Part shown: piece after piece, positions 12,322 to 23,366 of the stretch | Layout: each line of letters starts with the position of its first letter | How positions within the stretch are numbered: position 1 is the first letter of the stretch | Notes under the pieces: model-generated | The model's input: only the letters and a program-made list of their open reading frames with translations | Databases searched by the model: none | Told to the model about the DNA's origin: nothing | Position numbers and translations under genes: made by a program | Assembly: GCA_025526995.1 (NCBI GenBank) | Contig: JAHLKG010000014.1 | Location: 62,001-126,000, forward strand | Reading direction: 5' to 3' | Origin: Powellomyces hirtus | Taxonomy: Eukaryota > Chytridiomycota > Chytridiomycetes > Spizellomycetales > Powellomycetaceae | DNA: 64,000 bases

Positions 12322-12649
12322 AAATAAAATTGCATGCAGAAACATCATCGTCCGTATTTCAATCGTGCCTTCGCAATTCTTACTACATTTCTAGATATAA
12401 TAAGCGACATGCATTCTGTCAGTAGAGTACAACCAATGACTGGCAGCACAGCATCAACAAGTAACAGAATATAAAGGTTTGCCAGCGTAATGGGTGAATA
12501 CGTCGTGCTCTCGTCGTGATTGGAGATGAACCATTGAAACCAGCATGGGCCAAGCTCTACGCCTCTCTCGAGTGTGACATTAGGACATATCGATCGCAGA
12601 CGGCAAGCGGCAGAAGTACATGATGTTGAAGAGATCGAGAAGCATCATC
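12322..12649. other. convergent 3' region DRC9 / PEX2
   Basis: About 330 bases between two converging stop codons. It must hold both 3' untranslated regions; no separate gene is visible. Confidence 0.5.
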
Positions 12650-14295
12650 TCAAGCAGTTGCTCTTACAATGTCGCGTACCGGCGATCCACATCGCGGACA
12701 AGGAAATGCATGGTCAACCATAATACTTGTCCTAACCGTCAGGGAAAGGAAGGAGATTAGCCATCGAGCACCTGACTTAACATGAAAACACACCAATGCA
12801 CTAAAATCTTGACGTACTTGATGCAATAGTAGCAATACACATGACCACAATTTGTAACATATGGGTTGTGTATCGTGGATTTAGGACGATCCTCCGCATG
12901 ACAGATCGCGCAAATGTGTGCAGGTAGATCCACCGTGACTGGCCCGGAGATGGCGCGAGTGATCGAGTTTTTGACGCGCTCAATGTTGATGAGCGGGACC
13001 AGAAAAAGTAGGAATTCCTGTTGTAATGGGGTGCCAAATGGTCAGTTTGGTTTCATAGCTACAAATGGGTAGGTACACGTAATCCTCACAGTAAAAGCAT
13101 GCCAGACCAACTGCCGGTTCATGAATTCAAAACTGACTTGTCGGCCCGTTTCACGCCGACTGTACACCAGACGCATTCGCAAAATTCGATCTAATAACGA
13201 TCGGTATCTATTCAAAGGAGTAGCAATGTCAGTTCCTTTCGGGAATGCGTGCAACACATTCTGAGACTTGCGATAGCATACTTACTTGCCATTGTAAAGG
13301 AAAGCCAAGAAATTTGCCAATGATAGCGCCTTGTACACTGAATGAGCTTTTTGAAGGTATCGCCACACTCTATTCCGCCAGCTGGACTGACCATGCAAGA
13401 GAAGAGGTAATCAGCGCCAGTGGCAAGGTCAAGCCATAGGCCTCCATTTCGTGATGTACCTGAGCATCCTCACTCCACTCATGGGTGGTGGCGTAGCGAT
13501 TCAAGCGTAGCAAACCCCACCGTCCTCCAATGAACAGAAGCGCATGTGCCACCTTCTGCCATCTGCTCAACGGAGCGTCCACAGCAGATCTTTCAACTAC
13601 TAGAACCGAAACCAAATGAGACAAGTCAGAACATGGGGTTGAATTGTCAAAGGGCGCCCGCGTTTTACGTCTTCCTTGATGCCTAGATTCATCGCGATAT
13701 TTGAGATTCTGCAGTTGCAAGCCGTATGAGGCACCCATCGCGTAAATAGACATGTGGCACATAATATATTGTAGAACAGCTGTGATCTCTGGCTCAAAGG
13801 CATCTTTAACATTCGGCTGAACGGAGAAAAGACAAGATGAAAGTGAGCCAAATCGGCATGCTGCCTGTCTTGAATGAAGCCATTTCAAGTTTTCCAGAGT
13901 TGAGTCATCCATGAGACCAGGGAACAGACCTTGAAAAACGCGAAGACCGATATGAGCTGTTCTTTTAAGAGGGTCGTCAGCTCTGTGTCGAGCAGCTCGG
14001 CATCGAGCTGGCTCACTCGCAAGACATTGAGCGAAGGTCGAGGGTACGCAGTCAGCGCTCTTTGAGCGACGGACAGCAACTCTTCTTTCTGTGAAGCGGA
14101 CTTTACAGTGGCTGTAAGAGCATGGCGTTCCGAGGTGGGGGCCTCCGCAAAGTCAACTTGGGTGGAAGGGAGCGTGGCCCCCCGGGCTGGTTCCCAGAAC
14201 CCGATGGCTTCTGTTGGTTCTGTGAGGTCTGGTGGTGTTGAAGGGGGTGTTGACTGGCCTCCGTCCATGCCTTCCGAGAGCCCCGTCTTGTTCAT
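12650..14295 (-). CDS. PEX2: peroxin-2, RING E3 of the peroxisomal membrane
   Basis: PEX2 forms with PEX10 and PEX12 the peroxisomal membrane ubiquitin ligase that recycles the import receptor PEX5. The start at 14295 gives a Pro/Thr-rich leader, then NVLRVSQLDAELLDTEL, the family's first conserved motif. Further on are FEPEITAVLQYIM (first membrane segment), LLFIGGRWGLLRLNRYA (the conserved GGRW motif), SVYKALSLANFLAFLYNGK and VSFEFMNRQLVWHAFT, then EFLLFLVPLINIERVK. The C-terminal RING is split by introns: CAIC, then NCGHVYCYYC, then FPCPRCGSPVRDIV before the stop at 12650-12652. The cysteine and histidine ligands visible fit a C3HC4 RING. The exact splice between the second and third Cys pairs is uncertain. 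Confidence 0.9.
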
Positions 14296-15740
14296 TGTTT
14301 GTTATGTGAGAAGAATGGGGAGAGAATGACAGCATCGCCTGGCATTGATGGACGAGATATTTGACAGTATTCTGAATCTAGAGATGCTGACGTGAATGGA
14401 AAGGACTGACACCACTACTACTGTCACTGCGTTGACAATGTCATCTCTACTCAAGATGAGCATCCTTCGTATTCCCTGGTCGTGGTCATTGTTATGCGGC
14501 GTGTTGAGGCGACAAAGGTCTATAGCAACGATTGTCTCATCGGACTGTAGTTTGCATACCCGGTTGAAGGGGGGTGTCGGGCCCATATGTCATGTACCCC
14601 TGCAAACCTTACGGTTGGGTTTTGGGGACCGTTTTGGCATGGCGCATACTCGGAGAGATACGATGGGAGATCGCTAGGGTTCTCACCCACCAGCTTCCCC
14701 AAAATTAGTTGCTCCCTGATCGCATTTTGAATTCTCTAGTCCCACAGTTCGGAGTGAGGCATTTTTTTTTTTTTGACCTGGTGTCCTTTTATACTTCTTC
14801 AACATTTACGAATCGGCTTCTTTTCCAACGTGCGGAAATAGCCTTGACAGAGGCTATTCGAATGTCAGGAACCCAGGAAGTCTCAAGCTTCCCAAGTTGT
14901 CTGGGCTAAAAGAAACGTAAAATAATTTTATTCTATTTGTGGACGCTCACGGGTTGAGGAGCACTAGGACTCTAAGGTCGGTCCGATGTGATATTCGGTA
15001 CATTGGAACGCTCAGTCAAAAGGAATATTCAATTGCAAGGTCGTCGTCAAAATGCTTCCCTCGTATGGAAGACTAGTGATGGTACTGAGACGGTACAGTA
15101 GAATCCTAACAACATTGTACACATGCACTTTTAATGCAATTGTTTTATCAGACATACCATCCCCTGCACATCATTACGTGCTTCCTTGGTAAATTTGTTG
15201 TGTTCGTGTTTTCAACAGGAGCATCCGGGAGTATTTTGGCTGGCATCTGTCGGCGCAGGGCCAAAGTCCCGAGGCGGTTGAGGCCTTCACCTTATGTTTA
15301 TGTGTGAATCTTGAAAAAATAGTCATCGATACTGTTCAGTTGCAGCATAGAACAGGTTAGAGACGAGAGACTCAATATCGGCAGAGCAAGCAACTTCAAG
15401 AAGCACTAGTACGTTCACACAGCAAGCAGATTGCCTTGTCGGTCAGTTGGATACCGAGAAAGATTGTCTATCTATGTGAATAAGACATAAGACCCGACGA
15501 GAAATGTTGGAGAAAGTAATATCTATATAGTTTAAGGACTAGCGGTCGTGACAACGTCTCACATACAGGAAGACGGTGGTGACGCGAATAATAAAAAAGC
15601 TTCGGGGACAAGGCTCGCGTAGAGCGACCAAACCTTTTCCGTCTGGCTGGCCCTCCGTCCGTCCCTTCTACTGTATGTACAAGCGCGCGCAGACATGTGA
15701 CGCGCACGGTAGCTACCACACAAAGCCCAAAGGTCGCGGT
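14296..15740. other. 1.4-kb intergenic region, no supported gene
   Basis: Upstream of PEX2 and downstream of ABCF2, both on the minus strand. Open frames are short and lack domains. A run of 13 T lies at 14762-14774. I looked for tRNA and snRNA signatures and found none convincing. It is the longest gap in the window, so an unrecognised non-coding RNA is possible. Confidence 0.45.
14762..14774. repeat. poly-T tract (13)
   Basis: Uninterrupted run of T in the gap between PEX2 and ABCF2; no gene overlaps it. Confidence 0.8.
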
Positions 15741-17795
15741 TTAGATAGTGATCATGTTCTTTGTCACTTCTTTGCGGAGGTGAGCCTTGTATTCGGTGAT
15801 GCTTCCCTTCCACAAGTGCATGGAACCATTCTCACACACCCAGATTTGCTAAAACAGTAGGAGAAAAAAGCCAACGGTTAGCAAAGGTCAGAATGAAAGT
15901 GAGCAAAGTTTAGAGGCTCATACCTCAGCAACTTGGCTGATCAACCGGAAATCGTGAGAAACGAGGACGACACCGCCCTCAAACGTTTTGATAGCATCGG
16001 CGAGGGAGTCAATGGTTTCGATATCGAGAGGGTTGGTCGGTTCGTCAAGAAGGAGCATGTTGGGTCGTTGGAGAGCAAGTTCGCAGAAAACGATACGGGC
16101 ACGCTGACCGTCCGAGAGCTGTCCGATCGGGCAAAGCTGCGAGGCGCCCGTGAGACCGAAGCGACCAATATGCGATCTCCAGGTGCTGAGGTCCTGGGGC
16201 ATGTCGGGGAACTTTCGGCGAAGATAGTCGATCGCAGACACGTCAAGGTCGAGTTGATCGGCAGAGTGCTGAGAGTACTTTCCAATCTTCAGGTGCGGGT
16301 GGCGCTGGATTGTTCCGTCTGTCGGGGACAGTTCGCCCGACATGAGCTTCAGAAGCGTGGACTTGCCGGCACCGTTAGGTCCGACGAGAGCGATACGGGA
16401 CTCGGTATCGGCACCAAACTCGAGGTGTCGGTAAATGCAGTCCTTGATAAGACCGTTGTAGGCGAAACTCATGTCCGTGAAACTGAGGACAGGTGGAGGC
16501 AGCGGTCCTGAGCTCTCGAATTTGAACTTGAAGTCGGCGCGTTTCTCGACCTTCTCCACCAAACCATCTGCCTCCATCTTGTCCAAGATCTTTTGGCGAG
16601 ACTTTGCTTGACGCACCAAGTTGGCGTAGGTACCGCAGGATGCGATGAACTGCTTCATGTGCGCGATTTCAGCTTGCTGCTTTTCGTAAGCCTTCATCTG
16701 GTTGACCTCAAGTTCCTCTTTGGTCTTGATGTAAGTGTCGTAGTTACCGGCATAGTACTGCAACTGCTTCTTGTGGTTCAGCTCAATCATGTTGGTGCAA
16801 ACACCGTTCATGAAGTCCTGCGAGTGGGAGACAAGCAGCAAGATACGGTCGTACTGGGCGAGGTACTCTTCCAACCACACACACGCGCCGAGATCCAGGT
16901 GGTTAGTGGGCTCGTCGAGCAGAAGCATTGTGGGCTTGACGAACAAGGCACGCGCAAGAGCCACACGCATACGCCATCCTCCGGACAGATCCTTGGTGGG
17001 GAGCTTCATGCGAACCTCGTCAAATCCAAGACCGTGAAGGATGGAGGCTGCACGGGATTCGAAAGTGGACGCATCCATGGCCTCGATACGCTCATAGATG
17101 TCGTCAAGCAGCGGGGATTCCGGGTTTTCGGTCAGCATGTCTTCCATCAGCTTCTCCAAGCGCTAATAACAAAGATGGGACGAGGTTTTTAGTCCATGAA
17201 CTCGACCACGGATGAGGATCGATCACCGCTCGTCGCAGACGGTATTCGTTCCACACACCTTGAGTTCATTTTCAGCATCGTCAATGACCGCCTTGAGGGC
17301 CGTCATTTCGGTGGGCGGGTACTCCGAGTTCAGCAGGTAGATATCGATGTGCTCAGGGATGGGAACCTCACGCGCCGCAAGCGACTGCAAGAAGGTAGAC
17401 TTTCCAGATCCGTTGGGTCCAATGAGCGCATACCGACGACCAAAGTTGAGTTCGATGGTGGTGTCGTTGATGAGCTGCTGAGAGTAGAACGCAAGCGAGT
17501 ATTGCTCGATCTGGCGACGGAAAGACCCGATTGAAAAGAAAAGGTCAGTACAAATGCATTTGACAAGGACGGGACATTGAGGACATACCTTGATATCTCT
17601 GGAATCCTTCTGGGAGGTGAGTACTCCAGAGGCGACTCTGTTTGTCTCGAGAGCGAGAGCCGCGAGATCGCCAGCAAGCTGGTCATCGGAGTTGTTGTTG
17701 GACGCCTTTCCTGAGGCCTTGTCCTTTTCCGCCTTCTTGGCTGCTCTGTCTGCCTTCTTTGCGGCACGCTCTTCTTTTCCTGTCTTGGGAGCCAT
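15741..17795 (-). CDS. ABCF2: ABC-F ATPase ABCF2 / ARB1
   Basis: Soluble twin-ATPase of the ABC-F family; the yeast orthologue Arb1 works in 40S and 60S ribosome biogenesis. Exons 17589..17795, 17259..17510, 15924..17162 and 15741..15848 join in frame to 601 residues. The Lys/Ala-rich N terminus is typical. First domain: Walker A GPNGSGKS, signature LSGGWRMR, Walker [12 protein letters not shown]. The ABC-F linker with [13 protein letters not shown] follows. Second domain: Walker A GPNGAGKS, signature LSDGQRARI, then [16 protein letters not shown] and the switch [14 protein letters not shown]. There are no membrane segments. One oddity is Pro in place of the near-universal His in the second TNHLD motif (codon 16029-16031). 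Confidence 0.95.
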
Positions 17796-18329
17796 GCTTG
17801 CGTTTGAGAGTGGAGTGGAGGGTGTTGTGTTTGGGATGCGGTTGTAACGGAGAAAACAAACTGGGACAACCACGCGTGATGACAGGAGAGCGGGACAGAG
17901 CAGGACAAGGAAAAAAAAAAAACGGTGGAAGGAAAAGCAAATTAGGGGGAAAGTCCAAAGAAATGTGAATAAATTTTTAAGCCAATCAAGCCAGCAATGT
18001 GGTTCAATCACTGGCTGGATCCAAATTCATCGATGGCAGGATGCACGTGGTCCTTGCTTACACATCGGTGTGTTCTCATCATGAAAGCCTGGGTTTTTAC
18101 ATGGAGTGTGAGTTTTCTCGGGAGACTTCCTTTAGAGTGGCTAGCTCTCTCCTTCAAAAAATACCATTTGGTTTACAGAATTGCCGCTCATTTAGGTGGT
18201 TCTGTGTCTGAAATTGGGCAAACATATCTATACAGGGAGGGTTTCAAAACCCGTGACCACCTGGTGGCACTGCGTGGGCTAATGTTGATCATAAATTGTG
18301 ATGCTAATGTCTTCTAATATTCGGCTTTC
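17796..18329. other. upstream region of ABCF2
   Basis: About 530 bases between the ABCF2 start and the SSX2IP stop. It includes a run of 12 A at 17911-17922 and presumably the ABCF2 promoter. A plus-strand frame at 17997-18317 has no domain and looks like chance. Confidence 0.45.
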
Positions 18330-21176
18330 TCATTCAGCAGATGGGGCGATGACTTGCCGTGGTCTGGGGGTTCCTGGGATCAGCTTCCGGGCCAATCGCC
18401 CGGTAGAGGTTACAGGTGTAGCCGAACCATGTGATCGAGACGAGCCCAAACCATCATGACCGCGAGGATATGGCTGAGCGGAAGGCGTACTGGCGAGGTC
18501 GGTCGGAGTTCTCGGGTTGTTGGGGGTGGATGTAGCAATAAATCCCTTCCTGAGAAGGTCTGCTGAGGTAGACGGGTGATTGTTGGCAGCCCGACCAGTC
18601 GATCGAGGCTCAAAATTCTCCTTGGAGTCATCTTCGCCTGGTCTGAAGCTCCTGCCGCCGTTGTTCTCTTCCTCATCGGGGTCGGCAACGGTTATGCGGA
18701 CGCTTCTCGCGGCTGTTGCGGAACGTTCGGCTTTCTTGAGTGCCGAGCGAATGTAGGAGGGTGTGGAGACAGTGGTAGCTATGGACCTCGATTTGGAAGC
18801 TGTCATCGTCATTGTGGACGTGGTGGGCTCACAATGGCTGTCGTCCATGGCGGCGAGAGGACGGGACTGAATCGTAGATGAGCGTGCAGGTGAGGGTGGA
18901 GAGTACTCATTAGATCCCGGCGTAGTTGTTCTGGGCCCGGTTCTGGGGGTGCGCCTCCATGGGCTGCCGTCTGGAATTGAGTTGCGGGCAGAGGACGGGG
19001 TTTGAGTGAGAGTGTCCGACTCTATCATAATGTCGGCGTCATCCGAAGCAGAGTGCTCCATATCGGCTTCGTTTCTTCCGCCATTGCGCAGCTCTTCCAT
19101 TATGCTTCGGGTGGGCTTGACACTGCTATAGGTGCGGCCAAACGGGGTAGCTCCCGGAGTGGCTCTCGGAGCCGTTGTAGAAAAGTCATCTCGATACGCC
19201 TTCTGTTGTTGTTGGATCGGGGTCGCAGGCGTACTGGTCATAGGATCACAAAACTTGTTTGTCCCAACAGCGATCTTGTCCTTGAGCCACCTGCAAAGTA
19301 AGATAGCTCTCTCATCAGTCGCCGCCAGTTTCTTAGGTTGGATGTACGGGACCGCCTACCTTGGGGTCTTGGGAAGCGCTTCCAAAAAGTCTTCCGTCCC
19401 TAGCGCCATTCGCCGTTGTTCCTGAAACGCCGACTTCTCTCTCTGATTTGCGCAGGCAATGAGCGATTCAATATACGCTGACGAACAACAATGATTTCGG
19501 CTGTTCCAATATTGGAAAGGTAAATAACCTAGTACGTACGAGCAAGGCGGCGCGCTCCACCCCCAATTTTATAGCTGCTTCCGTGAACCTTTGCCGTTCG
19601 AGTTCAAGCGTTTGGCATTTATCTTCCAGCTCTTGCTTTTGCTCTTGGAGATCCATCATCGATGTGTCCCAGCTTTACGGCGGGAACCAAGGCAAGGATA
19701 AGAACATTGTCGTTGAGATGCACCAGGTTTTTTGGTGTGGGAAAGGAAACTCAATTGTCAACATACGCCGCGCCTGTAGATGCTTCCTCGCCTCGATGAG
19801 CGGGATCATTCATGGACATTTCTAATAACCGGTTCTGCTCTTCGATTATTTGTCTACATTCGTCTAGATGGGGATCAGATAGTCAATGAATGAAGGGGCC
19901 CGAAAGGGGTCTCTGACAAAAATGGCGGTGGGTCAGGACATACTGTTTTGCCTGTCGAGATCCGCTATCCGCTCTTCTAGCGTGTGCAGTACATCGTTGT
20001 TGTTCTGTTCCGCGACGCTTTGTGCTAGGTTGTCCCAGTCGTCTTTGAGGTCAAGCACCACGTGTCTGATCCGTTGCTGAACCGAGTTTTTAACAAGATT
20101 AAAGGGCATCTGGAAGTGGGCCTTGTCGATGGCGCTCTCGTCTGACTCCTTATGGACAGAAGCGATCGAGCAACGAATTTGAGAATTTGCATGATTTCGA
20201 CGATACTACAGCCAATCCTCGACCACAAACCTGGGACTGAGTTCGGCTTCGGCGGCCACCAATATCCTCCTTCTCTGCGGCAGCAGCAGCAGCCACATCA
20301 GGATCCTGAAACCGATTTTTGAGTTCCGAGTACGTATTGAACAGAGTCTCGCGCAACATGTGGTTTTCCGCCAGCAGTTCCTTTTCCCGGTCCTCGTAGT
20401 TCTGCATCACGACCGCGTACATGACATCGTTATCGTTTTTACCCTGCTTCTTGTCGCGTGCCGAAGCTCCGGTTGATGAGGATGCGGCCGCTTTCGGAAG
20501 CGGGTTGATGAGAGTGATGGCGGTTTTGGCGGTCTTTTCCTTTTCCGTGACGGTGCGTTGCAAGCGTTCCTTCAGGCGATGAAAATCCCGTTCTTTTTTG
20601 CGGAGATCATGATTGTATTGTGTTTTGCTGTACTGCAAATTCGACTTGGTCGTTTTCAACTCTTCTCTCGTGGCGACGAGTTTCTCGGTTTCCTTCTTCA
20701 AAGCCTTCTGTGCAGTATCAAATTTGTTCTGCAGGGTAGAAAAGTCTCGATCGCATTGCTCCAATCGGGCCTTTTGTCGCGCCACCTGTCCGGACAGATC
20801 GTCGTTATCGGCACTTGTGCGTCTCAGCCGGTATTGAAGGTCGTCTCTGTACGCAACGTCTTTCTGCCGTTGCTGGAGAAGCGTGCATATGCAATTGACG
20901 ACCTGGGACGCGTGTTCCATATTGCCAGTAAAGCCCGAGAAATCGAGCGTGACGGGAAACCCGGCGGAGGCTAGCTCTGAGTTGACAAAATCAACGCTGC
21001 GTTGAAGACCTGCGCGAAGGACAGCATCGTCTCTACAACGAAGAGGCCGCAAGAAAAACATGAACATGCTGTTAAACGGATGCCGGGCCCTGGTTGCGAG
21101 GCATGAAACTGTAAACTTACTTCTTTGCAGCACCCGGCGCGGGGGACGCGACGGGTTGAAACGAAGGTGCAGTCAT
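18330..21176 (-). CDS. SSX2IP: SSX2IP / ADIP coiled-coil protein
   Basis: Homologue of the afadin- and alpha-actinin-binding protein SSX2IP (Msd1), a centriolar-satellite and microtubule-anchoring protein tied to basal bodies and cilium assembly. The ATG at 21174-21176 is the only Met between an upstream in-frame stop and the first splice (MTAPSFQPVASPAPGAAKK). The conserved block follows: ELASAGFPVTLDFSG, then VVNCICTLLQQRQKD, a coiled coil, then the signature YNHDLRKKERDFHRLKERLQ, and MYAVVMQNYEDREKELLAEN. A later exon reads NLVKNSVQQRIRHVVLDLKD. The C-terminal ~300 residues (18330-19241) are Ser/Thr/Pro-rich and disordered, with many TP and SP sites. The middle splice sites (19240-20160) are approximate. 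It is head to head with SNIP1. Confidence 0.85.
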
Positions 21177-21460
21177 GTCAACACCGCCTTCACGAACCAA
21201 ACCACTGTGAGTTGCAATGCCGCTATGGAGCAAGAATCAGCGGGAACGTGAGTTGTAAGTTCTGCTGTTCTGTTTTCGGGTGTTGATGCACAGCGGGAGG
21301 AAGGTGACGATCTTGGGGAAAAGTGTGAAGGGAAAAAGCCAGACACGCAGCAGCGACGCGTCCGACCTCGAGGTGTTCTTTCACTCTTTTTGTTCCGTCA
21401 GAATTCTCTCCGAACATCAGACACATTCTTGCTGCGTTCCCTAAATACACATATACAAAT
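21177..21460. promoter_or_regulatory. shared divergent promoter SSX2IP / SNIP1
   Basis: 284 bases separate the two start codons. GTTGCAATGCC near 21212 resembles one half of an X-box, but no complete site is seen. Confidence 0.4.
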
Positions 21461-22640
21461 ATGTCTTCCTCAAACCTATCACCACTCCCAAAGTTCTCAT
21501 CCCCCGGTTCACGGCCACACCACACCGCCCGAGACCGGTCCTTGTCACCAGATAGAAGAAGGTCGAGTCCCCCTCGACGGGGCAAACCAATGCATTCACC
21601 TCTGGCTGGAGGAGGGAGGAGGAGAGACGAGCGGGATTCCCCGCGGCGCCAAGGCCGGTCAGATAGACGTGAGAAACTATGCCAATGGTGCTTTTGCGAC
21701 CGTACCGTTATGGAACGAGAGAATTGATACTGTTTCGTTAAACAAAGGCGACAGGGGCCCAAACCATGACGCATCGCATCTGGAGGGAGTTCCAGAGTCT
21801 CAACGATTCGGGTACGTGACAGGAGCCTGGAATCGATATCAAACTATAACAGACCGGCCCCGCTCATCTCACATGCATCTCCTGTTCACAGCAAGCGCGG
21901 AGGTCGGCCAAACTCGGCAAATGACTCACCTGTCGGCCCCCCGGTTAAGAGAGAAGAACCGAACTTCAAGGTATCCGGAGCATTAGCGGCTGACCAAAAT
22001 ACCTTCAAAGGCGTTGTTCTCAAATACAGGTAAGCAACGAAACATGCGGCAGTGACTCTGAGTCCATCCTCATAATGTCTCATGTTGACCAGCGAACCAG
22101 CGGAAGCTCGTAGGCCCAAAGAGCGGTACCGCCTGTATGTGTTCAAGGGAAAGGAACAAATTGGTGCGACCAATGCAATGGTCGATTTCCTTAAAGACGT
22201 CAAAAGCTTAACTTGATTGTTGTTCCTCGTAGACATGCTCCACATCCACCGCCAAAGCGCGTTTCTGATAGGGCGCGAACGGCGAGTTGCAGATATTCCG
22301 GTAGACCACCCTTCCTGCTCAAGCCAGCACGCAGCCATCCAGTATCGCCAGATAGTTGAGACGGACCCGCTGGGCCAAGCGACACGGACAGTAAAGTAAG
22401 TCATCAGGCCATCCCTTTCCGAGTCTGCAGGGCCGCGCAGTTGATGTCTCAACCCCTGTTTCGTGGGTTTCTTTCAGGCCCTATCTGATCGACCTGGACT
22501 CTTCCAACGGCACCTATATCAACGGATCCCAGGTTCCGCCGTCCCGATACGTGGAGTTAAAAGTCGGCGACAGCATCAAATTCGGCTATTCAAGCAGAGA
22601 TTACGTCCTGATGTGCGAGGATATGGTGGAGGACGATTGA
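21461..22640 (+). CDS. SNIP1: FHA-domain splicing protein SNIP1 / Pml1
   Basis: Orthologue of SNIP1 (yeast Pml1), a subunit of the RES complex of the activated spliceosome, which retains and splices pre-mRNA. Exons 21461..21687, 21755..21811, 21892..22029, 22093..22163, 22233..22395 and 22478..22640 join in frame to 272 residues. The N terminus is Arg/Ser/Pro-rich (SLSPDRRRSSPPRRGK). EEPNFKVSGALAAD and GVVLKYSEPAEARRPKERYR lead into the FHA domain, with FLIGRERRVADIPVDHPSCS (phosphothreonine-binding GR and SxxH region), then SNGTYINGSQVP (the NG-x-x-N loop) and the end VGDSIKFGYSSRDYVL. Length and order match the animal family, with a shorter N terminus. Confidence 0.94.
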
Positions 22641-23366
22641 ATGAGTCCAATGATGAATAAAAACCTTTGCGGGCATGTTGTGCGCGCCTTGCCCGCTCAA
22701 GCCCGCCGCTTGCATCTTGGATCCGATTCTGGGTAGTCTTTGGACGGGCATTTTCCTCTGCGTGCTCTTAACTGCACGAATACGTTGTTCGCAAGAGATC
22801 CATGGTCAAGGAAGCCCGGACGAACGCGCAATCTCCTGGGTACTCTCGGTGATCCTGAAATGAAAACCCTTCCCGGAGGCAAGGTGGCTCAAGACCGTAC
22901 CGGATCGCTTCTACGATGGTCCGTCTGGCACGGTATCGTGACCACCGCCGCATGTGCGACAGAAATGGTCCATCTCCCAATCACTATTACATTGATGAAT
23001 ACATCCAAATACATGCAGCGCGCCTTGTGTTTCGCTCTTTGTTCACCTCTCCCAGTGTCAAGCTGGGATTGCTATTACGCGTCATGACTGTGAGATGTTG
23101 AGCTGTGAGATGTTGAGGGCATCGATAAATACAATGAAGATGTGTATATACAAGAACGGATATGGGGGCGCGGCGGAGAAGTGGGGCATGGTCCGTAGGC
23201 CTTAGCTGTTATGGTGAAGTTAGAGGGGTGCAAGGTATGCAGCTTGGTGTATGAGAGCGGACGTGCAGTGCTAGAATGGTAAGTGATAAGATGGGTTGCG
23301 CATCTGGAAGGTTGGTTGGTGCCAGTGCGGGCGGGGAAGGAGGCGAAAAGGAGCCTGAATATATCG
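22641..23366. other. convergent intergenic region SNIP1 / ZZZ3-like
   Basis: About 730 bases between converging genes. Short frames on both strands lack similarity or coding character. Nothing supported. Confidence 0.45.

Noticed and set aside
14709..14909. Small plus-strand frame in the PEX2-ABCF2 gap
   Set aside because: Includes a poly-T run and has no domain, partner exon or codon signal.
15933..17192. Plus-strand open frames opposite ABCF2
   Set aside because: Antisense shadows of a highly conserved gene; no similarity of their own.
18226..18290. tRNA-like arm (GGGTTTTGAAACCC with TAGCCCACG upstream, minus strand)
   Set aside because: A- and B-box resemblance is weak, spacing is wrong for a tRNA and no acceptor stem pairs.
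22740..23087. Small plus-strand frame after SNIP1
   Set aside because: No similarity; overlapped by equally long frames on the other strand.
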